Positions 42,117-52,500 of a stretch of 64,000 bases of DNA are shown here, one piece after another. Position 1 is the first letter of the stretch. Each line of letters starts with the position of its first letter. A model generated the notes under the pieces. The model worked only from the letters and a program-made list of their open reading frames with translations, ran no database searches and was not told the DNA's origin. This DNA is from Paenibacillus glycinis. GTDB lineage: Bacteria; Bacillota; Bacilli; Paenibacillales; Paenibacillaceae. The translations under genes were made by a program, and so were the position numbers. Location: positions 529,532-593,531 of the forward strand of contig NZ_JAAAMV010000002.1 in NCBI RefSeq assembly GCF_009909185.1. Reading direction: 5' to 3'.

Positions 42117-42695
42117 ATGCCACGGCCTAGAGAATTCGATCAGGAGCTCGCGCTCGACAAGGCGATGGAGCTTTTTTGGAGCAAAGGTTACGAACGCACT
42201 TCCATTCAGGATCTCGTCGACCATACGGGCGTCCATCGCGGCAGCCTATACGATACGTTCGGCGACAAGAATCAGTTCTTCCTGTCCTGCCTGGACCGAT
42301 TCCGGCAAAAGTCCTACCAGCGGTTCAAGATACTCGAAGAGCCCGGCGAGCCCAAGGAGCTGCTGACCCGCTATTTCGATGCCATCATCGACAATGCGCT
42401 CGGCCCGGACAGCTCCCGCAGAGGCTGCTTCATCGCCAATACGGCCATGGAGCTCGGCGCCATCGAACCGACGATCTCGACCCGCATCGAAGCGTATTCG
42501 GTGGATATCGAGTCCCGGTTCTACGACTTCCTGCTGCAAGCCCAGAAGCAAAACAAATTGCGCGGCAAGCATACGCTCCGCGAACTGTCGCGGTTTCTCG
42601 TCACCCTGCGCAGCGGACTGTACGTCATGGCCAAGACCGCGCCGGACCGGCAAATGCTTCAAGACAGCGTCAACGTCGCGCTCGCCTTGCTTTGA
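42117..42695 (+). CDS. TetR/AcrR family transcriptional regulator
   Basis: A 192-aa regulator. The N-terminal HTH reads MPRPREFDQELALDKAMELFWSKGYERTSIQDLVDHTGVHRGSLYDTFGDKNQFFLSCL, the AcrR-like subgroup. The C-terminal effector domain has SSRRGCFIANTAMELGAIEP, typical of regulators annotated next to oxidoreductases or drug exporters. The ATG follows AAAGGAGG. Its -10 is covered by a perfect palindrome, so it likely controls itself. The target gene is not evident: the convergent channel gene ends 11 bases beyond its stop. Confidence 0.92.
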   Translation: MPRPREFDQELALDKAMELFWSKGYERTSIQDLVDHTGVHRGSLYDTFGDKNQFFLSCLDRFRQKSYQRFKILEEPGEPKELLTRYFDAIIDNALGPDSSRRGCFIANTAMELGAIEPTISTRIEAYSVDIESRFYDFLLQAQKQNKLRGKHTLRELSRFLVTLRSGLYVMAKTAPDRQMLQDSVNVALALL

Positions 42696-42706
42696 GCCGA
42701 GCGGGC

Positions 42707-44011
42707 TTAACCCGATTCACGTTTCTTGCGGCTGACGAGCGAGACGTAGATGCCGACGAGCAGCACGCCCAGCAGCGTTTCGATCATGACCGCCACTTTG
42801 ACGGGGCCGGAATTCGGGGTAATGTCGCCGAACCCGAGCGTCGTGATCGTGATCGCGCTGAAGTACCAGAAGTCCTCGATGCGATAATTCACGTATCCGT
42901 TGATGCCGACGTACAATTCCAGGAATTTGCCGTCGGGCAGCGTATGCGAAGCCGCGATCAATCTGCTGAGATGGCGGTCTGACGGGTGGTTTCCGAAAAT
43001 TTGCATGAAATGCGCGTAGTCCTGACCGGCAAAGTAGAGCGTCAGCGATTTGACGGGTTTCTTCGATGCCTCGCCGGCGGATATACCCTCGCTGCCCTCG
43101 TCATATCGCACCCCGTCTTCGTTCGTTTGGCCCGGCTCCTCGGCCGGATACAGCTTGACGACCACTTCCGTGTATCGCTTGCCGAGCTCTTTGTCCCAGG
43201 CAGCCATGGAATCGTAATCGAGCATGGCCGGTTCGATGACAAGCGCCTTGTCCGACGCCTCGAACGAATAGAACGCGTACCCTTCCCTCGCAAACTGGTG
43301 CTCATAGATCTCGCCCCAATCGATGCCGGTCGCATCCAGCGTCAGATACGCATTCCCTTCCATCGTCAGGTAATCTTTCTTATACTGCGCTTTCTCCAAT
43401 ATCTCCTTCAGCCGATATTCGTCGTAGCCGTCGTAGCCGTCGGCGGCGGCCAGCCCGCCTAGCGTCGCTTGAATCCTCGCCTGCTCCGAGAACACGAAGT
43501 CGTCCCCCATCGTCCGGCTCGCCATGTAGTAATAATAGGAACCGAACCATACCCACACGAACAGATACAGCAGCATCGTCAAATGCTTCGAGTTGCGCTT
43601 AATCCAAGCCGCGAAGCCGTCCGTGCCGAGGCATGATGCCGCAATCAGGAACGGATACGCCGCCATCTGCAGCCAGGATTCCAGCCGCTGCGCGGAATCC
43701 GGTCCATATGCGTTCGATTCCCGAACGAGGATTTGAATCGCGGCAACAGACGCTTGGAAGCCAAGCAGAGCCAGCATAAGCAGCGCGACGTGAAGCAGCA
43801 TTTGCCGCGAAAGCTTCATCTGCCAATTCGCGAACACGAGCCGCTGGTCCTTGTAGAATCCCCAGGCAAGCACGAGCGCCGCCGCAAGCTTGACCGCCTT
43901 CAACGCCCCGTGATACGGCGTGCGGGCAATCGCGTATTCCAGGCTGGCCGCAATGATCGTCAGCGTCATGGCGGCGTGCCTCCAGGAGGATATTCGATCG
44001 GACAGACGCAT
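42707..44011 (-). CDS. Potassium channel family protein with a large insertion before the pore
   Basis: A 434-aa protein. The first 175 residues carry about five membrane helices. Then follows a hydrophilic insert of roughly 200 residues (about 176-372), rich in Asp/Glu and aromatic residues. The pore helix and filter TITTLGFGDITP and a last membrane helix end the protein. The filter (TLGFGD) is of the K+ type with a Phe variant. Normally only a short turret separates the helix before the pore from the pore; here that loop is a domain and may be a ligand or pressure sensor. No RCK domain follows. The start follows AAAGGAGC. Confidence 0.8.
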   Translation of the reverse strand: MRLSDRISSWRHAAMTLTIIAASLEYAIARTPYHGALKAVKLAAALVLAWGFYKDQRLVFANWQMKLSRQMLLHVALLMLALLGFQASVAAIQILVRESNAYGPDSAQRLESWLQMAAYPFLIAASCLGTDGFAAWIKRNSKHLTMLLYLFVWVWFGSYYYYMASRTMGDDFVFSEQARIQATLGGLAAADGYDGYDEYRLKEILEKAQYKKDYLTMEGNAYLTLDATGIDWGEIYEHQFAREGYAFYSFEASDKALVIEPAMLDYDSMAAWDKELGKRYTEVVVKLYPAEEPGQTNEDGVRYDEGSEGISAGEASKKPVKSLTLYFAGQDYAHFMQIFGNHPSDRHLSRLIAASHTLPDGKFLELYVGINGYVNYRIEDFWYFSAITITTLGFGDITPNSGPVKVAVMIETLLGVLLVGIYVSLVSRKKRESG

Positions 44012-44054
44012 GGCTCGCGCTCCTTTCTTGTCTGTCCCTATTACCCCGAAACAA

Positions 44055-44081
44055 GAAAAAACTCACACCGCCGGGCGTGAG
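44055..44081 (-). terminator. Terminator of the small VOC-family gene
   Basis: CTCACGCC / GGTGTGAG stem with a 4-base loop, followed by TTTTTTC on the minus strand. Confidence 0.85.
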
Positions 44082-44156
44082 CTGCAACGCGATTATATAA
44101 AAGCATCTTGGTGCGGGGTTATAAGCGCGGAGCAGATTAACCTTGAAAGTCGCCGG

Positions 44157-44579
44157 TTACCACTCGCCGATGCCCAAATTAAACTGCCATTGGATGTCGA
44201 AGCGGTCCGTCACGCTGCCGTACAATTTGCTCCAGAACGTTTCCTGCAAAGGCATGATGACTTGTCCGCCGTCCTGCAGCCGATTGAACGCCCGCTCGAG
44301 TTTTTCCCGATCCTCTTCCACGTAAGCAAGACTGATATTGGTGCCTTGGACGAACGGCATGCCCGGGAAAACGTCTGAGAACATGACGGTGCTGCCGCCG
44401 ATTTTCAAGCGCGAATGCATGATCATCGACTTGGCCTCTTCCGGAACCGGATACGCCGGATCCGCGGGAACGTCCCCGAACGTCATGAATCTAGGCTTGT
44501 CCGTTCCGAAAACGTCCGCGTAATGCTCGACGACTTCCCTGCAATTGCCGTTAAAATTCAAATACGCTTCAACCGACAT
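44157..44579 (-). CDS. VOC family protein, PhnB/3-demethylubiquinone-methyltransferase-like
   Basis: A 140-aa protein of the vicinal-oxygen-chelate fold, PhnB-like group: EAYLNFNGNCREVVEHYADVFG, EEAKSMIMHSRLKIGGSTVMFSD, FVQGTNISLAYVEEDREKLERAFNRLQDGGQVIMPLQETFWSKLYGSVTDRFDIQWQFN. These proteins may bind a metal and a small substrate, but the function of most is unknown. The ATG at 44579 follows a GGAGCG-type site. A second, two-domain PhnB-like protein is encoded at 58828-59739. Confidence 0.88.
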   Translation of the reverse strand: MSVEAYLNFNGNCREVVEHYADVFGTDKPRFMTFGDVPADPAYPVPEEAKSMIMHSRLKIGGSTVMFSDVFPGMPFVQGTNISLAYVEEDREKLERAFNRLQDGGQVIMPLQETFWSKLYGSVTDRFDIQWQFNLGIGEW

Positions 44580-44762
44580 TCCTGCACGCTCCCTGCAAAA
44601 TTTTTAATTGGATGGCAATGCTCGGATTACCCCGTCATTATAACATGAACCGGCATTCGCGCATACTTGTCACCCATCTTGCCGGCACTTGGACATCCAC
44701 ATAAGCAGGACGGCGAATCGGACATATCCTGTACGAAATACAAGCATGGAGGTCATGGCAAA

Positions 44763-44942
44763 ATGAGAAAATTCAAGCACGGCGGCAAGAACATCTCGAT
44801 CTATTACATCACGGTCAACAAGCATATCACGGTGTACCAACGGGTAAGCGGCAACTCGCAAATCAACCGCAACATCGGCACCTATGCCAACGAAGGCGGA
44901 CAAAACGCGAAAAAAGGCGGCAAAAACATTCAAAAGCGCTAA
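44763..44942 (+). CDS. Small basic protein of 59 aa, unknown
   Basis: MRKFKHGGKNISIYYITVN and the rest are strongly basic (Lys/Arg about one residue in four) with KHGGKNI near the start and KKGGKNI near the end, so the ends resemble each other. No Cys, no membrane segment. GGAGG lies ten bases before the ATG at 44763, and a good terminator follows at 44978-45003, both of which support a real gene. A role in nucleic-acid binding or in the spore is only a guess. Confidence 0.55.
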   Translation: MRKFKHGGKNISIYYITVNKHITVYQRVSGNSQINRNIGTYANEGGQNAKKGGKNIQKR

Positions 44943-44977
44943 TATTTCGCGCTATCCCTCCCCCTATGCAACTCCCG

Positions 44978-45003
44978 AAGCGCCCGCGACCGGGCGCTTT
45001 TTG
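44978..45003 (+). terminator. Terminator after the 59-aa protein gene
   Basis: AAGCGCCCG / CGGGCGCTT stem with a 4-base loop (CGAC region), followed by TTTTTG. Confidence 0.85.
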
Positions 45004-45287
45004 CATGTGCGAATGTCCTGCAAAGTTTGTCCCGCGGTGACAGAATTATGATATCCCGCGCGTTTCGGAGGTGTTTTTGACAGCTCCCGTAGCGCTCAGC
45101 CGAGGTTTCCGTGTAGCGCCAAGTCTCCCAAATCGACATTTACTTGCTATTTATATTAGAATTTTTAGACGATTAAGATTTTGAAAAAGGAATTTCAAAA
45201 TTATTAGCGAAATATTTAAACAAACCAGCATGACCATTTATTGCCAGACAGTTGTCAACCCCATTATCTACGAAAGAAGGTATTCGT
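45004..45287. other. AT-rich region upstream of the subtilase gene
   Basis: No gene. It contains the palindrome TTTTGAAA-AAGGAA-TTTCAAAA (45179-45200) and several A/T runs in the area where the subtilase promoter should lie. No unambiguous -35/-10 pair was found. Confidence 0.5.
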
Positions 45288-48200
45288 TTGCAGAAATCGC
45301 TTAACAAAGTTCTTCTCACCGCGACAATGTCCACGCTTCTTCTGTTCCAGCCGTTCGCCGCGCATGCAGCAGGAGGACAGCAATCAACGCTTTCACCCGA
45401 ACTGATCGGCAAACTGCTCCAAAACAAGCCGTCTGCAGCAGCGCTTCAGTCCAATACGGGCCCGCTCATTTCTCCTCGTTTGAACACGACTTCCGCCGAT
45501 AAGGTGAAAGTAATCGTTCAAATGAAAGGCGCCTCCATCGCCGAAGGGAATTATGCCTCCAGGATGGGCGTGAATTCTTTCGATTCGGAAGCGACGACAA
45601 GCGCCATTCAAAGTCAACATGCGAGTTTCATCGCGAACGCCAGAAATAGCGGCATCCCGATCCGAGTAACCTATCAATACGACACGGTGCTTAACGGGAT
45701 GGAAGTAGAATTGCCGGCCAACCAGATCCCGAACCTGGCGAAGCTGCCCGGCGTAAAATCCATTTACGAAAACCGTACATATTACGCGATCCCCGATGCG
45801 AAAGTGACGCCGTCCGCAACTTCCCCTGACTGCAAATGCGATATCGATCCGTTGAAGCAGATCGGCGTGCCGGCGGCTTGGGAGAAGGGACTTACCGGAA
45901 AAGGCATTAAAATCGGCGTCATCGATACGGGCGTGGATTACATTCACCCGGATCTGGCGGATGCATACGCAGGCGGTCACGATTCCTACTTCAATACGGA
46001 GGATCCTTACGAAGAGATCCCTGACGAAGAGACAGGCAACGCAGGAACTCAGCATGGTACCCACGTATCCGGGACCATCGCCGGCCGAGGCGTGAATCCC
46101 ACATCCGACATCGTCCAAAAAGGCGTGGCTTACGAATCCGAACTACATGTGTATAAAGTACTCGGCTATGACGCCGAAAGCGGTAGATCCTCCGGTTCCA
46201 CTGCACAAGTCATCGACGGGATCGAACATGCGGTTAAAGATCACATGGATGTCATCAACCTGTCGCTAGGCTCCGACGATGCCAAGGATAACTACTCTCC
46301 GGATGCGATTGCGATTAATAATGCCGTGTTGGCCGGAATCACTGCAGTCGTGGCCAATGGCAACGCGGCCGATACCGCCGAGTCTTATTATTATTCGATG
46401 GGTTCTCCGGCATCGAGCCAACTGGCCATTTCGGTCGGCGCGGTGGACAGCGCGAGCACGCAATATACGGCTACCGTAACCAGTGCGGTGTATGGTGCCG
46501 ACGGGACGTCTGCCGGCACTGCCTATCCAGATCAAGGCCTGAATGTCATGGGCTGGCGGACAAGCCAGGAGGACTTCGCTTCCATCTTGGGAACCGACGA
46601 GCAGGAAGCCGTATATGTCGGACTTGGCGCCGAAAAAGATTATGACGACAAAAACGTCACTGGCAAAATCGCTTTCGTTTCGCGCGGCTTGCTTGCTTTC
46701 GTGGATAAGATTGCGATAGCGAAAGAGCACGGCGCAAAAGCTGTTGTTATCTTCAATGGCAATGCGACTACGACTGACCCCGACACCGCGGAGGCCATTT
46801 TAAGCGAATCGATCACAGGTCGTGATTCGTGGATTGACACCCCCTCCTTGGGAGACAGCTTAAGTTTCCTCCCTGCGTTTGATATGGAAGGAACGACCGG
46901 ACGAGCGATTGCCAGATTGGCTAAAGCGACCCCGGGTTCGACGATCAAGCTCGCGTTCGGTGCCGAGTATCCTTCCGAATCCTTCGCCGGCGACCACATG
47001 GCCACTTTCAGCTCGCGCGGACCCAACTCCGACGGCAAACTCGGAATTAAGCCGGATTTTGCCGCACCGGGCGTTAATATCATGTCCACTTGGCCGGCCT
47101 ATGGCAAGAACGACCCCGCTATCTCGTATGACGAAGCGTACGAGCGCATAAGCGGTACAAGCATGGCTACTCCTCACGTAGCTGGATTGGCGGTGCTGTT
47201 GAAGGAAGAGCATCCGGAGTGGACGCCGTTCGAGATTCGTGCCGCTCTCGCGAATACGGCCGATGAAATCAGCGATGAGGACGGCATCCGATATGACGTT
47301 TACTCGCAGGGCGCAGGACGCGTAAACGTTGCCAAAGCGATCGATACCCCTGCCGTTCTGGAGACAGTCGAGAGTTTGCAAATGCTCGATATCAACATGA
47401 ACCCGCATGAAGTTACGAACTATGGCGACAATGCCAGCTTCGGCATCATGAAGGCCGGCGATCCGGCCAAATCGATTACCCTGCAGGTTAACAATACATC
47501 CGCGGAGGAAGTCGCATATACGGCAGAAATTGTCCTGCATGATGAAGTAACCTCAGATCCCAAACATCCGATCGAAACGCCGGACGTAACTAAGATCAAC
47601 GCCAGCTTGACCGGTCTGACGGACGGGACAGTATCCGCGGCCGCCTTGGAGAAAAAGACGTTCGCGCTGGAAGTCGCGCCTGCTGCCGATGCAGTCGACG
47701 GCGTGTACGAAGGGGATGTCGTCCTCACGGCCGATGGCAAGCCAACCCTTCACATTCCGTTCGTCGTCCACGTAGGAAAAGATGTCCCGGACACGGGATT
47801 CACCGTGCAGGATATTCAGTTGTCTAGCCGGGTCGTCTCTCCCGACGGCGACGGAGTGAACGATTCGATCGACGTGTCGTTCAAGTTGGCTGCGGACGAC
47901 ATCAACTTTTATTACATCGAGATCGACGATCTGAATGATCAAGCCGTAGGCTACCTGCAGGCCGAGGGACCGAATAGCAAACCGTTTAAACCTGGTCGCT
48001 ATTCATACGAAGGCTTTGACGGCACCTATCCGCTTGATGTAGATGGCAACGAGAATCCCGGAACGCTCAAAGACGGAACGTATTCGCTCGTCGTAGTGGC
48101 CGATAAGATCGATCTCTCCAAAAACGTCATCGTTCGCGAGGCTGTGGCCATCGAAACGTTCTCGGTTCAGCACAAGTCGACGCCGCCGACAACGACGCCG

Positions 48201-49442
48201 CCAATAACAACGCCAACGACGCCAGCTACGCCGACGCCAGCTAGCGCTTACGCGCTCACGGCAATCACCGGACAAGGGCTTCAATCGGTCACGGTGAAGT
48301 CGACAACGTCAGCCGACGCGGCGACTGTCGCGGATGCGGATCTGAAGTCTGCCATCGGCACGGGCACCGCACCGCTTGCGATCGTCGTTAACGTGGATGC
48401 CGCGGAAGGCAAAGCTTCCAAGCTCAGCCTGACGGCTGCACAAGTTGTCCTATTGGCGGCAGCGCCGCAGGGCAGCGCGGTGTACCTGAACACGGGCGCT
48501 TCTGCGCTGGAGCTTCCGCTCTCTCTGCTGAAGTCCGTGCCTGCGGACAGCGGCATTGAGCTCGTCATTAGCCCCGCTTCAGGCCAAGCAGGCCAATTCG
48601 AAGCTGAAGGAAAGGGAACCTCCGTCGTTGGCGTTCCGGTCTCCTTCGAAGTCAACGCGGTGAACGGCACGTCCGTGAAACCTCTTGCCGTACCTGCAAA
48701 CGCGTTCGTTAAACGCTCGTTCACGCTGGCTAAAGGACTCCCAACCGACCAATCGGGCGTCCTGTTCATCGAGAATGGAAAGGTCGCTCCCGCTCCGGCC
48801 GTGTTCACTGCGAATGCAGACGGCACCACCACGGTTGCGGTGAACCGTCCCGGATTCTCGGTATATGCCGTAGCGAAGCACGAAGTTGCCTTTAGCGACA
48901 TTTCGACTTCTTGGGCACAGACTCGAATTCAAGCACTCGCCGAGAAGTTCCTTATCAATGGCACAACCGACACGACCTACTCGCCTAAGAAATCGGTAAC
49001 GCGTGCGGAATTCGCCGCCATGCTTACCCGCGGTTTGGGTCTAAGCGCAGCTGCTCCCGTGCCGTTCAAGGACGTAGCTTCTTCCGCCTGGTATTCGGAT
49101 GCGATCGGCTCTGCTTATGCCGTCGGCCTGATCACGGGCTACACGGACGGCACGTTCCGCCCGGATGGCATTATTAGCCGCCAGGAGCTCGCAGTTATGC
49201 TGACGAAGGCAAGTAAGCTTTTGAACTTTAAAGCCGACAACGGCGGTTCGCGCAGTGCTTACGAAGACGAGAGCAGTTTCGGTTCTTTCGCCAAAGACAG
49301 TATCGATTTCGTTACGTCGGCCGGTCTGATGGAAGGGACGGGATCGAACGGTTCCAAGCGGTTCGACCCATCCGCTCCAACGACGCGCGAAGCAGCCGCT
49401 ACCGTGCTTTACAAGCTGCTGCAAGCCGGCAAGCTGATCTAG
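45288..49442 (+). CDS. S-layer-anchored S8 subtilisin-like serine protease (Vpr type)
   Basis: About 1,384 aa. Signal peptide (1-26), an I9-like propeptide (about 65-175), then the S8 domain with Asp213 (IGVIDTGVDYIHPDL), His256 (GTQHGTHVSGTIAG) and Ser625 (SGTSMATPHVAGLA). A PA domain is inserted between His and Ser (VTGKIAFVSRGLLAFVDK...KAVVIFNG), as in Vpr. An Ig-like region, a FlgD-like segment (SPDGDGVNDSIDVSF) and a Thr/Pro linker precede three SLH domains (about 1203-1384) that bind secondary wall polymer. The start is a TTG at 45288 with GAAGG seven bases upstream. Expected to act at the cell surface on proteins or peptides. Confidence 0.93.
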   Translation: MQKSLNKVLLTATMSTLLLFQPFAAHAAGGQQSTLSPELIGKLLQNKPSAAALQSNTGPLISPRLNTTSADKVKVIVQMKGASIAEGNYASRMGVNSFDSEATTSAIQSQHASFIANARNSGIPIRVTYQYDTVLNGMEVELPANQIPNLAKLPGVKSIYENRTYYAIPDAKVTPSATSPDCKCDIDPLKQIGVPAAWEKGLTGKGIKIGVIDTGVDYIHPDLADAYAGGHDSYFNTEDPYEEIPDEETGNAGTQHGTHVSGTIAGRGVNPTSDIVQKGVAYESELHVYKVLGYDAESGRSSGSTAQVIDGIEHAVKDHMDVINLSLGSDDAKDNYSPDAIAINNAVLAGITAVVANGNAADTAESYYYSMGSPASSQLAISVGAVDSASTQYTATVTSAVYGADGTSAGTAYPDQGLNVMGWRTSQEDFASILGTDEQEAVYVGLGAEKDYDDKNVTGKIAFVSRGLLAFVDKIAIAKEHGAKAVVIFNGNATTTDPDTAEAILSESITGRDSWIDTPSLGDSLSFLPAFDMEGTTGRAIARLAKATPGSTIKLAFGAEYPSESFAGDHMATFSSRGPNSDGKLGIKPDFAAPGVNIMSTWPAYGKNDPAISYDEAYERISGTSMATPHVAGLAVLLKEEHPEWTPFEIRAALANTADEISDEDGIRYDVYSQGAGRVNVAKAIDTPAVLETVESLQMLDINMNPHEVTNYGDNASFGIMKAGDPAKSITLQVNNTSAEEVAYTAEIVLHDEVTSDPKHPIETPDVTKINASLTGLTDGTVSAAALEKKTFALEVAPAADAVDGVYEGDVVLTADGKPTLHIPFVVHVGKDVPDTGFTVQDIQLSSRVVSPDGDGVNDSIDVSFKLAADDINFYYIEIDDLNDQAVGYLQAEGPNSKPFKPGRYSYEGFDGTYPLDVDGNENPGTLKDGTYSLVVVADKIDLSKNVIVREAVAIETFSVQHKSTPPTTTPPITTPTTPATPTPASAYALTAITGQGLQSVTVKSTTSADAATVADADLKSAIGTGTAPLAIVVNVDAAEGKASKLSLTAAQVVLLAAAPQGSAVYLNTGASALELPLSLLKSVPADSGIELVISPASGQAGQFEAEGKGTSVVGVPVSFEVNAVNGTSVKPLAVPANAFVKRSFTLAKGLPTDQSGVLFIENGKVAPAPAVFTANADGTTTVAVNRPGFSVYAVAKHEVAFSDISTSWAQTRIQALAEKFLINGTTDTTYSPKKSVTRAEFAAMLTRGLGLSAAAPVPFKDVASSAWYSDAIGSAYAVGLITGYTDGTFRPDGIISRQELAVMLTKASKLLNFKADNGGSRSAYEDESSFGSFAKDSIDFVTSAGLMEGTGSNGSKRFDPSAPTTREAAATVLYKLLQAGKLI

Positions 49443-49469
49443 CTAGCGTTTCCGTTTCCGACAGTAAGA

Positions 49470-49508
49470 CAAGAAGAAGCCAGGGGGCCGCCCCCTGGCT
49501 TCTTCTCT
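49470..49508. terminator. Bidirectional terminator between the two SLH-protein genes
   Basis: AGAAGAAGCCAGGGGGC / GCCCCCTGGCTTCTTCT: a perfect 17-bp stem between convergent genes. Confidence 0.9.
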
Positions 49509-49525
49509 GCATTCCTTCGTGTTCC

Positions 49526-52500
49526 TTAGCTTAATTGCGTATAAATGCGGTACAAGATCGTCGCCGCTTCTGCGCGCGTCAGGTGGCCCTTCGGATTCAA
49601 GGTGTTGTCCCCGTTTCCTTGAAGCAAGCCGACATGAAGCAAATAGGATAAGCCGTCTCTTGCATACGATGCTGCCTTCGCACCGTCTTTGAATTCGCCG
49701 ATCGACTTGGACGACGCTTGCGGCAGTTCGTTCGGCTTTTGATCAAGCGCACGCTTAAGGATTACGGCCATGTCTTCTCTGCTGATCTCCGTATCAGGCA
49801 AGAACTTATTCCCGCCTACGCCTTCAATAATGCCAAGCGCGCGGCCGATTCCGAGCTCTCGGTAATAAGGCGAGCTTGTCGGAACATCAGCGAAGCTGTC
49901 CGTGAATGCGGCATCCAGCTCAAGAAGTCTGATCAGTTGGGCGAGGAATTCCCCTCTGCTGATCGCAGTCTTCGGATTGAAGGTGGTTGCCGACGTACCT
50001 TCGACGACGCCTCTAGCGGCCAACGCTTCGATTTCCTTGGCTGCCCACGCAGCAGGACCCAAGTCGCTGAACGTTGGCGCTGCATATACGACGGCATACT
50101 CGCTAAAGTGCGACGTTTGGAACGCAAGTTGACCCGTTGCGCTGTCGTATCTGCCGCTGGGAACAGGCGTTACGCGGCCTTGATCGTCTACGTACCAGAC
50201 AACCAGCTGATCGGCATTTTGCTTCTCGGATGCCGTCGGCGTATACGGCACGTTAACTGTAACCGGCGCTTCGCTATTGCTCCAAGCTACTGCCTTGTCG
50301 TCGATCATGACCGACAGATCCAATACCGGATGATTGCCAACCTCATCGATAAGCCGTTGACTCCAACCGCTCTTATCCGCTTGGCGAACAGCGATGGTTA
50401 TCGTCTGTCCAGCGCCCTGCAATTGAGCTTCGCCCAGCATCGCGCTCGACACGACAACCGAGCCAAACGGCGTTTCGATCACGATCGATCTGCCTGCATC
50501 CCCCTTGAACCATGAGGTCGGAAGCCCCAATGCGTAGCCTTCGGCATTCTCAATCCCGGAAACAATTACTTTGATCCGCGTAGCTTTGCCGGCCGCCAGC
50601 CCGAACGCATGGTCAATCTCGTTTTGGGACAACGCGGCATAGGCAAGATTGGACGAGGCATTCAACGTCGGCGTCGAGCTCACCGTTACGTTTCCGTTGC
50701 TGTCTACATCCGTTTTCGCAGACGGCGGAACCCAAACGCTCCCTGGATTGCTCGGCGTTACCGGCACGGCATCATACTTCGCCGTAACGGTCAAATCCGT
50801 CGTCACGTTCGCGAAGTCGACGCTCCATCCCGCGAACGTGTACCCTGTCCGTGTCGGCTCCGTCGGCGCGGTCGCATGTTCGCCATGCTTCACCGTCTCC
50901 GTCTTCAGGACCGTTCCGTCCCAATCCTTGAAGGTGACGGTATGCGTCACGGCGGCGATCGCATCGATACGGTTCAGCAGCTCCGTCTTCGCTTCGCCGT
51001 CTGCCATAATCGCGACAAAGTTGCGAGCCACGGCGATATCCGCGGCGGATTCGGACGCGACCGCCTTTGCAACGGCAGCGCTTGCCGAGGCTTCAAGCCT
51101 TTCGTTGTATTCGCCTGCGCCAAGCAGAACCAAATCCGTAAATAAAGTTGAATTTTTTAATTGTCCGCTTTCCACTTCAAAGGTGGTCCTGCCGCCGTCG
51201 GATTGACTCGAGCCGTCAGATTCGTTGAACATGACGGCTACTCCGATTCTTCCGTTCGCGAGCTTCGATGCAGGATCTTTCAGCAGCGTGTCAAACGGAA
51301 TTTTCAAATCGTAAATCGTCGTTTTGGACGCTTCGTCTCTCGTAATATTGGCCGCGATATCCGTTATCGGAGCCGCCGGCGCATTGGCGCCCGACGGACG
51401 CGTCCAAGCATAGGTGATCACGTCGTTGTCGTTGGTGAGCGTGAATCCGAGCTCATTGCGCGTCGTACTGTCGGATGCCGGATTGTTCAAATCGATGCCC
51501 AACTGCAAATTATCTTCTTTCCAGATGTTGCCGCCAGTTTGGCTATTGAAGTGCACGTCGTCCGTCACGACAATGTACGCGTATAAATTGCCGTCGTCCC
51601 AAGCGAAACGCGATGCTGCGCTGAGGTCTTGCGGGCCATCCCAGGATCCCATCGTCACATACCCTTTGGCATCCATCGCGAACGTCGGCGTCGCAGCGCT
51701 CTTTGCCGGATTTTCCGAGCCGGCAGCGCTTGCCTTTTCAGCATAAGCTTCATCCAAATTAGCCGTATAGGCGTAGACATGGCCGTCGTCAAGGCGAAGC
51801 TCGAAGGTGATCAGGCCCGCAATATAATCCGGTACGTCTACGGTTACGGATTCGCCTGCCGCAAGCGAGTCGAACTTGATCGGCGTGAACCCTTCGGCAT
51901 AAGACGACGGAGCAACGAGCGTCAGCATCCCGGGCGCGGAAGCTTTCCCTCCGACATTGTACTTAAAGCTGAATTGCTTCTTAGCGCCACCTAGGGCAAG
52001 ACCGAATACGAACGGTTCCGCCAACAAATCCGAGCCGTAAATGCCGTACGGGTTGCCGGCTGGGGTGCTGTTCCTCAAACCGGATGCGTAATAATTGTTG
52101 CTAAGTTCGATCGACGTGCCGCTCTCTCGCAGCAGCGCGTACACATTATTGTTCTGGCCGTTTTTGGTCGGCTGGAAATAAGAGGAGTATACATGCGCTT
52201 TGCCGCCGAACACATCGATACCCGGATTGTTGCCGGGCAGCTGAGTGAAATTGGCTTGCTGGAACCGAACGATCCCGTTATTGATTAATGCTCCCGCCAG
52301 GCTCGGGCTTCCCCAGAACGCGCTGTTGTAAAGGACAAGCTCGGCGTTGGGGTCGATTTTCGCGGTATTCGCGACATCGCCCATTTTGACGTATGCTCTT
52401 TCCGGCTCCGTCGCGATGTTCGTGTTCACCAATTCCGAATTGATCGCGATGATTTTGGTGTTCTCGTCCGCGTCTTCCACATACAACGAGTACGCGCATC

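Noticed and set aside
41925..42236. 103-codon minus-strand frame over the TetR promoter
   Set aside because: Overlaps a strong promoter, operator and the start of the TetR gene antisense.
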